From positions 2,285,001 to 2,349,000 of the forward strand of contig NZ_JAZHSB010000001.1 in NCBI RefSeq assembly GCF_036924715.1: DNA of 64,000 nt, given 5' to 3'. The translations under genes were made by a program, and so were the position numbers. Below the pieces are notes generated by a model that saw only the letters and a list, made by a program, of their open reading frames with translations, was not told where the DNA came from and did no database searches. Positions within the stretch are counted from its first letter, which is position 1; the number at the start of each line of letters is the position of its first letter. The stretch is from Bradyrhizobium sp. AZCC 1721. Its GTDB lineage: Bacteria > Pseudomonadota > Alphaproteobacteria > Rhizobiales > Xanthobacteraceae. Shown in pieces: positions 1 through 7,065 of this stretch.

Positions 1-20
1 ACAGCGGTGTGCGCGGAAAC

Positions 21-989
21 CTATCCGCCCGGCGCGCCCTGCGTGTTCACATAGAGCGCGTAGATCGACTGGCTTGCGGCCATGAACAGTCGGTTGCGCT
101 TGACCCCGCCGAAGCAGAGGTTGGCGCAGCGTTCGGGCAGTGCGATGCGGCCGATCATGACGCCGTCGGGAGCGAACACGACCACGCCGTCGAGTTCGGG
201 ATCGCCCATGCCCCAGCCGCACCACAGATTGCCGTCGATGTCTATTCGGAAGCCGTCCGGCGTGCCTGGTCCCGCATCGACAAACACGCGCTTGTTGGAC
301 AGCTTGTCACCGGAAGGCGAGACGTCATAAGCGAGGATCTTGCGGTTGGGTGCGCCGCGGGACTCGATGATATAGAGGATTTTTTCGTCCGGCGAGAAAG
401 CGAGCCCGTTCGGTCCCAGCACGCCCTCGGCGACGATGGTGGCCTTGCCGGTCGCGATATCCAGCCGATAGACATTGGCGTCGATCTCGGGTTCGGCCTT
501 GTAGCCCTCATAGTTGCCGAGGAGGCCGAACACCGGATCAGTGAACCAGATCGAGCCGTCGGACTTCACCACGACGTCGTTCGGAGAGTTCAGCCGCTTA
601 CCGTCGAAGGAATCGATCAGCACCGTGATCGAACCGTCATATTCGGTGCGCGTCACCCGCCGCCCGCCGTGCTCGCAGGTGACCAGGCGTCCCTGCCGAT
701 CGCGGGTGTTGCCGTTGGCGAAATTCGACGGCTTGCGGAAGATGCTGACCGCGCCGGTCTCCTCCTCCCACTTGATGATGCGCTGGTTCGGAATGTCGCT
801 GCACAACAGATACCGCCCGTCGCCGAACCACACCGGCCCTTCGGCCCAGCGCAACCCTGTGGTCAGCCGCTCCACCGCCGACAGCTTGAGCCAGTATTTT
901 TCGAACCGCGGATCGAGCGCACGGATGGCCGGATCGGGATAAGAGGTGGCCGGGCGCCAGCCGGCTGAATGCGATGCTGCATCGGACAT
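21..989 (-). CDS. SMP-30/gluconolactonase-family lactonase
   Basis: 322-aa six-bladed beta-propeller lactonase of the SMP-30/gluconolactonase/LRE family. These are metal-dependent enzymes that open aldono- or aldarolactones. Residues fitting the family's metal and catalytic sites are visible: E50 (RWAEGPVW), N137 (SPNDVV), N194 (GPNGLAFSPDE) and D245 (PDGFRIDIDG). The frame stays open 16 codons further upstream, but the Met at 989 begins a typical N-terminus, with a purine stretch (GAGAACAG) before it. No signal peptide, so cytoplasmic. It diverges from a uronate-dehydrogenase-like gene, whose product would be an aldarolactone, so lactone hydrolysis after uronate oxidation is the natural inferred role. 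The substrate is not shown by the sequence. Family call firm, pathway inferred. Confidence 0.88.
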   Translation of the reverse strand: MSDAASHSAGWRPATSYPDPAIRALDPRFEKYWLKLSAVERLTTGLRWAEGPVWFGDGRYLLCSDIPNQRIIKWEEETGAVSIFRKPSNFANGNTRDRQGRLVTCEHGGRRVTRTEYDGSITVLIDSFDGKRLNSPNDVVVKSDGSIWFTDPVFGLLGNYEGYKAEPEIDANVYRLDIATGKATIVAEGVLGPNGLAFSPDEKILYIIESRGAPNRKILAYDVSPSGDKLSNKRVFVDAGPGTPDGFRIDIDGNLWCGWGMGDPELDGVVVFAPDGVMIGRIALPERCANLCFGGVKRNRLFMAASQSIYALYVNTQGAPGG

Positions 990-1083
990 TTGCTGTTCTC
1001 GTTGGTGCGTTCCCAGAGCGTTTGGGTTAGCTATCATTACCTGCTAATGACCGCAAATCGATCGCGAGACTAAGAGGAAACAA

Positions 1084-1908
1084 ATGCCACGCATATTGAT
1101 GACCGGCGCGGCCGGGGGGATCGGCACATCCTTGCGCAAGCTGTTGCCGCCGATCTATCCGGACCTGTTGCTGAGCGACTTGAAGCCACCGGCTGATCTC
1201 GGCAAGGACGAGAAGTTCAAGGCGGCCGATCTCGCCGACATGGCGCAGGTTGAGGCGATCTGTGAAGGCATCGACGGCATCCTGCATTTCGGCGGCTACT
1301 CGGTGGAAGGTCCGTGGGACTCGATCCTGCAATCCAACATTATCGGCGGCTACAATCTGTTCGAAGCGGCGCGGAAAAAAGGCGTCAAGCGCGTGGTGTT
1401 CGCCTCGTCGAACCACGCGGTCGGCTTCTATCCGCGCCATCACCGGATCGGCACCGACGTAACCGCACGGCCCGACAGCCGCTACGGCGTCAGCAAGGTG
1501 TTCGGCGAGGCCGTGGGCGCGCTCTATGCCGACAAGCACGGGCTTGGCGTCACTTGTATCCGGATCGGAAATTTCGGCGAGATGCCACTCGACCACCGCC
1601 GCCTGTCAATCTGGCTGAAGCCGGAGGACCTGGTGCAGCTCTGCCGCATCGGGCTCGACCACCCCGACATTCACTTCGAAATCTTCTACGGCGCCTCCTA
1701 CAACGAGCGCGCCTGGTGGGACAACCATCGCGCCTACGAGCTCGGCTATCGGCCGACCGGCCGGGCTGAGGATTTCCGCGAGCACGCGATGGCCGAGCAG
1801 GCCAAGTTAAAAGCGGATCCGGTCGGCGATTACTACCAGGGCGGCACGTTCTGCAGCATGGAGTTCGACGGCGACGAGAGCCGGATCGTGGATTGGAGCA
1901 AGCGCTAG
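1084..1908 (+). CDS. udh: NAD-dependent uronate dehydrogenase-like SDR/epimerase
   Basis: 274-aa extended short-chain dehydrogenase/epimerase-fold protein. The NAD-binding loop TGAAGGIG is at residues 7-14 with D32 as the NAD-selecting acid. The catalytic set is S108/S109 (FASSNH) with Y134 and K138 (YGVSK). The pattern SVEGPWDSILQSNIIGGYNL, the SSNHAVGFYP segment, the RRLSIW loop and the C-terminal YQGGTF closely follow bacterial uronate dehydrogenase (EC 1.1.1.203), as recalled for the Agrobacterium enzyme, which oxidises galacturonate or glucuronate to aldaro-1,5-lactone. Start has a good SD (AGAGGAAA). The stop codon shares the palindrome CTAG with the convergent gntR stop. The neighbouring lactonase and dehydratase fit an oxidative sugar-acid pathway. 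A related hexose or pentose dehydrogenase is possible. Confidence 0.8.
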   Translation: MPRILMTGAAGGIGTSLRKLLPPIYPDLLLSDLKPPADLGKDEKFKAADLADMAQVEAICEGIDGILHFGGYSVEGPWDSILQSNIIGGYNLFEAARKKGVKRVVFASSNHAVGFYPRHHRIGTDVTARPDSRYGVSKVFGEAVGALYADKHGLGVTCIRIGNFGEMPLDHRRLSIWLKPEDLVQLCRIGLDHPDIHFEIFYGASYNERAWWDNHRAYELGYRPTGRAEDFREHAMAEQAKLKADPVGDYYQGGTFCSMEFDGDESRIVDWSKR

Positions 1909-2597
1909 CGCTTGCCCTCATCCTCGGCGATCCGCCCGAGATAATCCGACTTGCTGAACTGCATATGATCGACGCAGAGCTGCGCCAGCGCCCAGCTATC
2001 GCGGCCCTTCAAGAGTTCAATCATGAGTTCATGCTGCCGACGCGATAGTGCCAGTCCCTCCCTGTCGGCGAGATTCTTGGCGCGCATCGGCAGCGTCAGG
2101 TTCATGTAATCCTGCAGCGAGCGCACCAGATAGGGGTTGCCGCAGGCGGAGAACAGCGCGACGTGAAACGCGTCGTTAGCCTCATGAATGCCGCGCAAAT
2201 CCTGCGCGTCGGCCCTGGCGCAATATTGCCGCTGCAGCTCGTTCAACTGCTCGATCAGGCTGGCCGGGGCGGGCAGCGCAATCATCAGCGCCGCCTGCCG
2301 CGTCAGCATTTCCCGGACCTCGTAGATCTGGCGCATCTCCGCGGCCGAATAGAAACGCACCGTGGCGCCGATGTTTTTTTCGCGCCGCACGATGCCTTGG
2401 CGTTCGAGTTGGAATAGCGCCTGGCGGACGAAATGCCGGCTGGCGCCGTAGCGCTGCATCAGCGTGTCCTCGACCAGCCGCGAGCCCGGCGCAAAGCGGC
2501 CGAAGATGATGTCCTCTTCCAGCCGGCGGATGACTTCCGCCTGTTCCTCCTCGCGCGTCGGCGCGGAAGTTTCCGTCAATGATTCCTGCGGCTTCAT
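1905..2597 (-). CDS. GntR-family (FCD subfamily) transcriptional regulator
   Basis: 230-aa repressor-type regulator. The winged-helix DNA-binding domain is near residues 20-82 (recognition region LMQRYGASRHFVRQALFQLERQGIV), followed by an all-helical FCD effector domain with EVREMLTRQAA, the acid/His pair in NDAFHVALF, and later His residues (HELMIEL, VDHMQF) that bind a metal or carboxylate effector in this family. The open frame runs to 2765, but ATG 2597 has GGGAGG ten bases upstream and is the chosen start; the upstream extension is low-complexity Arg-rich and looks non-coding. The ATG overlaps the stop of a 45-codon oxidoreductase remnant (ATGA), implying former translational coupling. 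Two copies of an inverted motif lie in the divergent gap before the dehydratase. Likely a sugar-acid responsive repressor. Confidence 0.88.
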   Translation of the reverse strand: MKPQESLTETSAPTREEEQAEVIRRLEEDIIFGRFAPGSRLVEDTLMQRYGASRHFVRQALFQLERQGIVRREKNIGATVRFYSAAEMRQIYEVREMLTRQAALMIALPAPASLIEQLNELQRQYCARADAQDLRGIHEANDAFHVALFSACGNPYLVRSLQDYMNLTLPMRAKNLADREGLALSRRQHELMIELLKGRDSWALAQLCVDHMQFSKSDYLGRIAEDEGKR

Positions 2598-2731
2598 CGC
2601 AAGGCCTCCCAGCCCGACGGCCGATAGCAATCCTCGACGCGGGCCTGATCTGATATGCTCGCCCAGGCAATGAGATGATGGCGGCTCACCATGCCGGCGC
2701 CGACGATGCCAATGCGCAACGGTTGGTTCAT
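2594..2731 (-). pseudogene. Truncated Gfo/Idh/MocA oxidoreductase (5' remnant)
   Basis: A 45-codon frame beginning MNQPLRIGIVGAGMVSRHHL, the unmistakable NAD-binding N-terminus (GxGxxxxxHH) of a Gfo/Idh/MocA oxidoreductase, which normally has about 350-390 residues. After roughly 30 residues the family match stops and the frame ends in EDCYRPSGWEALR. Its TGA overlaps the gntR ATG (ATGA), the arrangement expected if the intact gene once sat directly upstream of gntR. The simplest reading is an in-frame internal deletion that removed almost all of the gene but kept its start and its coupling to gntR. It may survive as a leader that feeds ribosomes to gntR. GGAA lies about 12 bases before its ATG. 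Confidence 0.75.
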
Positions 2732-2773
2732 GAGCGCGTTTCCAGTTTGGACGGAAAGTCAGCACGCAAGCAC

Positions 2774-2788
2774 ATTATTGTCAATAAT
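2774..2788. promoter_or_regulatory. Candidate GntR/FCD operator, copy 1
   Basis: ATTATTGTCAATAAT is a perfect inverted repeat (7-bp arms around a single T) in the divergent gap between the gntR side and the dehydratase gene. The core TTGT/ACAA pattern fits operators of FCD-type GntR regulators. Its reverse complement shares 12 consecutive bases with a second site 60 bp downstream. Assignment to the adjacent regulator is inference. Confidence 0.6.
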
Positions 2789-2839
2789 GCCGCAGTATGT
2801 TTGGCGATAGACCCCGCTCACGGCACCAAATGATCAAAC

Positions 2840-2851
2840 ATTGACAATAAT
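2840..2851. promoter_or_regulatory. Candidate GntR/FCD operator, copy 2
   Basis: ATTGACAATAAT is identical to 12 bases of the reverse complement of the palindrome at 2774-2788. It ends 45 bp before the dehydratase ATG, overlapping the likely promoter (it contains TTGACA). A repressor bound here would block the dehydratase gene, while copy 1 would control the leftward gntR transcript. Confidence 0.55.
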
Positions 2852-2896
2852 CTGCCGGGCTCCTTAAGTGCCCATCCACGACGACAGGAAGAAAAA

Positions 2897-4603
2897 ATGG
2901 CCGACGGACTTCGCAAGGGACTGACGAGTTATGGCGATGCTGGCTTCTCGCTATTCCTGCGCAAGGCCTTCATCAAGGCCATGGGCTACTCGGATGATGC
3001 GCTGAACAGGCCGATCGTCGGCATCACCAATACTTACAGCGACTACAATCCCTGTCACGGCAACGTTCCGCAGATCATCGAAGCGGTGAAGCGCGGCGTG
3101 ATGCTGTCGGGCGCGATGCCGATGGTGTTCCCGACGATTTCGATCGCCGAGAGCTTTGCCTATCCGACCTCGATGTACCTGCGCAATCTGATGGCGATGG
3201 ACACCGAGGAGATGATCCGCGCGCAGCCGATGGACGCCGTGGTCGTGATCGGGGGATGCGACAAGACATTACCAGCGCAGATCATGGCCGCAGTCTCAGC
3301 CGATCTGCCGACCGTCGTCATTCCGGTGGGCCCGATGGTGGTCGGGCATCATAGGGGCGAGGTGCTCGGTGCCTGTACCGATTGCCGCCGACTCTGGGCA
3401 AAATATCGCGCGGGCGAAATCGATGACAACGAGATCGAAGCCGTCAACGGCCGGCTGGCGCCGTCGGTCGGCACCTGCATGGTGATGGGCACCGCCAGCA
3501 CCATGGCGTGCATCACCGAGGCACTCGGGCTATCGCTGCCGATGAGTGCGACGATCCCGGCGCCGCATGCCGAACGTTTTCGTTCGGCCGAGGCCAGCGG
3601 CAGGGTGGCGGCTGAAATGGCGAAGGCCAAGGGACCGAGGCCGAGCGAGATTCTGACGCCGGCATCGTTCCGCAACGCGCAGGTCGTGATGCAGGCGATC
3701 GGGGGCTCGACCAATGGCCTGATCCATCTCACCGCGATCGCCCATCGCTCGCCGCACAAGATCGACCTCGAAACATTCGACAGGCTCGGCCGCGAGGTGC
3801 CGGTGCTCGTCGATCTGAAACCATCGGGCGAGCATTACATGGAGCATTTCCATCATGCCGGCGGCGTGCCGAAGTTGATGGCGCAACTTGGCGATCTCAT
3901 CGATCTCGACGCCAAGACCATCACCGGCCAAACGCTGCGCGACGTTGTCGCTTGCGCGGAAGATGTTCCGGGACAAGACGCCATCCGTCCGCGCGACAAT
4001 CCGATCAAGGCCGAAGGCGCAATGGCGGTACTGCATGGCAACCTCGCGCCGCGTGGCGCCGTCATCAAGCAATCGGCGGCGAGCCCAAAACTGCTGCAGC
4101 ACACCGGGCGCGCCGTGGTATTCGAATCGGTCGAAGACATGACGCTGCGGGTCGACGATCCCGATCTCGACGTCAACGCCGACGACGTGCTGGTGCTGCG
4201 CAACGCCGGCCCCAAAGGCGCGCCGGGCATGCCGGAAGCGGGCTATCTGCCGATCCCGAAGAAGCTTGCGCGTGGCGGCACCAAGGACATGGTGCGGATA
4301 TCGGACGCGCGGATGAGCGGAACGGCGTTCGGCACCATCGTGCTGCACATCACGCCGGAGTCGGCCGTGGGCGGGCCGCTGGCGCTGGTCAAGAATGGCG
4401 ACATGATCCGGCTCGACGTCGCCAAGCGTAGCATCGACCTGCTCGTCGACGAGGCGGAGCTGGAAAAGCGGCGCGCGGCGCTGGCACCGGCCGTGACGCC
4501 CGATTGGGCCAAGCGCGGCTACGCGCATCTGTTCAACGAGACGATCCTGCAGGCCGACGAGGGCTGCGATTTCGATTTCATGCGCGGAAAGGGGAAGGAC
4601 TAG
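2897..4603 (+). CDS. IlvD/Edd-family sugar-acid dehydratase (arabonate/xylonate dehydratase-like)
   Basis: 568-aa member of the dihydroxy-acid/6-phosphogluconate dehydratase family, which removes water from aldonic acids to give 2-keto-3-deoxy acids. Three cysteines placed as the [2Fe-2S] ligands of the L-arabonate/D-xylonate subgroup are visible: C53 (NPCHGN), C121 (GGCDKTLP) and C194 (VGTCMVMGTA). The C-terminal swivelling domain with GMPE, RISDARMSGT and the HITPE loop is intact. Length and the DYNPCHGN motif fit sugar-acid dehydratases better than biosynthetic IlvD. It is the first gene rightward from the divergent promoter with two probable GntR sites, so it is likely induced by the sugar acid. 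The actual substrate (arabonate, xylonate, galactonate, fuconate) cannot be told from sequence. Confidence 0.88.
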   Translation: MADGLRKGLTSYGDAGFSLFLRKAFIKAMGYSDDALNRPIVGITNTYSDYNPCHGNVPQIIEAVKRGVMLSGAMPMVFPTISIAESFAYPTSMYLRNLMAMDTEEMIRAQPMDAVVVIGGCDKTLPAQIMAAVSADLPTVVIPVGPMVVGHHRGEVLGACTDCRRLWAKYRAGEIDDNEIEAVNGRLAPSVGTCMVMGTASTMACITEALGLSLPMSATIPAPHAERFRSAEASGRVAAEMAKAKGPRPSEILTPASFRNAQVVMQAIGGSTNGLIHLTAIAHRSPHKIDLETFDRLGREVPVLVDLKPSGEHYMEHFHHAGGVPKLMAQLGDLIDLDAKTITGQTLRDVVACAEDVPGQDAIRPRDNPIKAEGAMAVLHGNLAPRGAVIKQSAASPKLLQHTGRAVVFESVEDMTLRVDDPDLDVNADDVLVLRNAGPKGAPGMPEAGYLPIPKKLARGGTKDMVRISDARMSGTAFGTIVLHITPESAVGGPLALVKNGDMIRLDVAKRSIDLLVDEAELEKRRAALAPAVTPDWAKRGYAHLFNETILQADEGCDFDFMRGKGKD

Positions 4604-4619
4604 CTTGTCGAACTAAGCC

Positions 4620-4738
4620 GTCGTCCCTGCGAACGCAGGGACCCATACGCGTTGCTCTCGCGGTTAGAACAAGACGGCTGACGCCTTCGAAAACAACGAA
4701 CGCTTGTGGTTATGGGTCCCTGCGTTCGCAGGGACGAC
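4620..4738. repeat. Palindromic repeat family A, copy 1
   Basis: A 28-bp arm (4620-4647) and its exact reverse complement (4711-4738) flank about 63 bp. Each arm holds its own hairpin, GTCCCTGCGAACGCAGGGAC. It sits between convergent genes (dehydratase and crotonase). Four other copies occur at 12234, 14371, 56300 and 57156. No coding capacity. It could act as a bidirectional mRNA 3'-end structure. Confidence 0.9.
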
Positions 4739-4762
4739 AGCTAGTTTACTTGCTCGGCGCTC

Positions 4763-5554
4763 TCATTTCGATTTGCTGGTGAACTTCTTCACGGCAACAC
4801 GGAACTCATCGGTTTGCATGGCGTCGATGATCTTCGCCTCCTCGGCATCGAGCTGCTGCTTCGTCGGGGTGACCGCGGCCTGATAGACTAGCGACTTGGT
4901 GCCGCTGATCGCCGCTGGCGGGTTCTGTGCTAGCCGCTCGGCGAATTTGCGCGTCTCAGCCTTCAACTCTGCCGCCGGAACGACGCGGGCGACCAGGCCC
5001 CACTCATAGGCCTGCTGCGCGGTAAAACTGTCTTCGGCCAGAAAGATCTGCAGCGCGCGGCGGGTGCCGACGGTGCCGACCATGCCGACCGTGCTGCCGC
5101 CATCCGGCGAGACGCCAATCTTGGCATAGGCCGGCGTGAAACGGGCGTCATCGGCTGCGATGCAGAGGTCGGTGACGAATGCCAAGCCCATGCCGGCGCC
5201 GGCGGCGGAACCGTGGACGCTGGAGAGAACGATCTTGGGCATCCGCCGCATCGTCTCGATAAAGGCGTGGTAGTGCTTCAACAGTTCCCCGACCACGGGC
5301 GCGATTGTATCGTTGGCGGCGGCGGCGCCGATGGTCTGCAGGTCGCCGCCGGCCGAGAAGGCGCGGCCTTCGCCCTCGATCACCAGCACCCTTACGTCGT
5401 CGTTGCCTTCGACCTCCGCGCCGAGTTGCTCGAGCTTTTGCGCGATCGACAGATTGATCGAGTTGAAAGCGGCGGGGCGATTGAGCGTGATCGTGGCAAT
5501 CGGGCCCTCGATCCTGAGCAGGGCAGGGGCGGCGGTATCATCGGAAGTCGACAT
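4763..5554 (-). CDS. Enoyl-CoA hydratase/isomerase family protein (PaaG-like)
   Basis: 263-aa crotonase-fold protein. CoA/oxyanion-hole segments are at FSAGGDLQ and HGSAAGAGMGLA. The two glutamates used by true enoyl-CoA hydratases are absent: the first position is Gly in AGAGMGLA and the second is Ala in PAYAKIG. An aspartate in the SPDGGST segment is retained, as in isomerase-type members such as PaaG. This argues for a double-bond isomerase or related acyl-CoA enzyme rather than a hydratase. Start at 5554 has GGAGG close upstream; the 12-codon upstream extension is rejected. It stands alone between repeat A1 and a divergent reductase. No partner gene indicates its pathway. Confidence 0.85.
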   Translation of the reverse strand: MSTSDDTAAPALLRIEGPIATITLNRPAAFNSINLSIAQKLEQLGAEVEGNDDVRVLVIEGEGRAFSAGGDLQTIGAAAANDTIAPVVGELLKHYHAFIETMRRMPKIVLSSVHGSAAGAGMGLAFVTDLCIAADDARFTPAYAKIGVSPDGGSTVGMVGTVGTRRALQIFLAEDSFTAQQAYEWGLVARVVPAAELKAETRKFAERLAQNPPAAISGTKSLVYQAAVTPTKQQLDAEEAKIIDAMQTDEFRVAVKKFTSKSK

Positions 5555-5787
5555 GGCAAGGCCTCCGGGGCGCGCGGATGGGCCGGGCATTTAAATAGAG
5601 AAGGCAACCTGTGACAATCCCCGGCCAGGCCCGCAAAATGCGGCAAAGGCCGCCCTCAAGGCCGCCACCGCCCTTGCGTCTGTTCGTATCATGAGGTCAG
5701 ATAGCGCCCGTCATCGTTCGGGACGGACACGAGCGCCGCTCCCAAGGGACGAGGCAGGCAAGCCAAAATCACTGGAGAGGAAACGAC

Positions 5788-5829
5788 ATGGGTCATTCCC
5801 GTGCGCTCGAACGTAGGATGTCCCTATGA
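5788..5829 (+). CDS. 13-codon upstream ORF coupled to the reductase gene
   Basis: The frame MGHSRALERRMSL has a strong Shine-Dalgarno (GGAGAGGAAA ending seven bases before its ATG). Its TGA overlaps the ATG of the ferredoxin reductase (ATGA at 5826-5829). The reductase itself has only AGGATG upstream, so translation may enter through this small frame by coupling. It could be a leader peptide or the last trace of a lost upstream gene. No conserved motif is seen. Translation is inferred only from the SD and overlap. Confidence 0.4.
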   Translation: MGHSRALERRMSL

Positions 5830-7046
5830 CGGCAGGAGCGGTTGTCATCATCGGCGCGGGCCACGCCGGCTATCAGCTTGCGGCCTCGCTGCGCCAGCAC
5901 GGCTTTTCGGAACGCATCGTGTTGTTGAACGATGAAGGCCATCTGCCCTACCAGCGGCCGCCGCTGTCCAAGGCCTACCTGAAAGGAACCGGCGGGCCCG
6001 ACAGCCTGATGTTCCGGCCGGAAAAATTCTATCCCGACCAGAAGATCGACCTGATCTACGATCGCGCGGTGTCCATCGACCGCGCCGCCCGCAAGGTGGC
6101 GCTCGCCTCCGGCGCTTCGCTCGATTACGGCCATCTGGTGCTGGCGACCGGCGCGCGCAACCGCCTGCTCGACATTCCCAACGCCAATCTCGACAGCGTG
6201 CGTTACTTGCGCACGCTCGACGAAAGCCAGTCGCTGCGCGACTACATCACCGAAGGCCAGCGCGTCGTCGTCATCGGCGCCGGATTTATCGGGCTGGAGT
6301 TCGCAGCGACGGCCCGGGCCAAGGGCCTCGAAGTCGACGTCGTCGAACTCGCCACGCGCGTGATGGCGCGCGCGGTGACGGCAGAGATTTCGGAATTCTT
6401 CCAGGCGCGCCATACCGCGGCGGGCATTCGTATTCATCTGGGCGTGCAAGTCACCAGCATCGAGAGCGACGGCCACAAGGTCACGGGCGTCAGCCTCAGC
6501 GATGGCCGGCACTTGAAAGCCGACCTGATTGTGGTCGGCGTTGGCGTGTTGCCGAATGTGGAACTGGCGGCGGACGCCGGCCTTCCGGTCGCGTCGGGCA
6601 TCATCGTCGATGAGCACCTGCTGACCGCCGATCCCAATATCTCGGCGATCGGCGACTGCGCGCTGTTTGCGAGCCCGCGTTTCGGCGGCTCACTGCGGCT
6701 GGAGTCGGTGCAAAACGCTACCGACCACGCGCGCTGCGTCGCGGCCCGGCTGACCGGCGATGCCAAGCCGTATGACGGCCTGCCCTGGTTCTGGAGCGAT
6801 CAGGGGCCCGACAAGCTCCAGATTGCGGGACTAACCACCGGCTACGACCGCGTGGTGGTCCGCGGCGATCAAGCCAAAGCGGCATTCTCTGCTTTTTGCT
6901 ACAGGGGCGGGCAACTCGTCGGCATCGAATCCGTCAATCGCGCGGGCGATCACATGTTCGGACGGCGCTTGCTTGCCGCCCATGGCTCGATCACGCCCGA
7001 GCAGGCTGCCGACGCGAGCTTCGACCTGAAGAGCGCGTTGACTTAG
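5826..7046 (+). CDS. NAD(H):ferredoxin reductase, FAD-dependent (putidaredoxin/palustrisredoxin reductase type)
   Basis: 406-aa two-dinucleotide-fold flavoprotein. The FAD fold is VVIIGAGHAGYQLA at residues 6-19, followed by the QRPPLSKAYL motif typical of P450-system and dioxygenase-system reductases. The NADH fold is VVVIGAGFIGLEFA near 142-155, with a second FAD motif ending in AIGDCA. Length and motifs match putidaredoxin/rhodocoxin/palustrisredoxin reductases, which pass electrons from NADH to a [2Fe-2S] ferredoxin for a class I P450. No ferredoxin gene is adjacent, but a stand-alone P450 lies at 26014-27234 in the window and needs such a chain; their pairing is inference. The start overlaps the stop of the short upstream ORF. 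Confidence 0.87.
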   Translation: MTAGAVVIIGAGHAGYQLAASLRQHGFSERIVLLNDEGHLPYQRPPLSKAYLKGTGGPDSLMFRPEKFYPDQKIDLIYDRAVSIDRAARKVALASGASLDYGHLVLATGARNRLLDIPNANLDSVRYLRTLDESQSLRDYITEGQRVVVIGAGFIGLEFAATARAKGLEVDVVELATRVMARAVTAEISEFFQARHTAAGIRIHLGVQVTSIESDGHKVTGVSLSDGRHLKADLIVVGVGVLPNVELAADAGLPVASGIIVDEHLLTADPNISAIGDCALFASPRFGGSLRLESVQNATDHARCVAARLTGDAKPYDGLPWFWSDQGPDKLQIAGLTTGYDRVVVRGDQAKAAFSAFCYRGGQLVGIESVNRAGDHMFGRRLLAAHGSITPEQAADASFDLKSALT

Positions 7047-7065
7047 CCCACCCTGCGAAGTCAGG

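Noticed and set aside
9..968. Long plus-strand frame (319 codons) opposite the lactonase gene
   Set aside because: It is the antisense shadow of a well-conserved SMP-30 gene and has no family features; high-GC DNA yields such frames often.
1018..1058. TTAGC...GCTAA dyad between lactonase and udh as a second GntR operator
   Set aside because: Only 5-bp arms and no similarity to the ATTATTGTCAATAAT motif at 2774.
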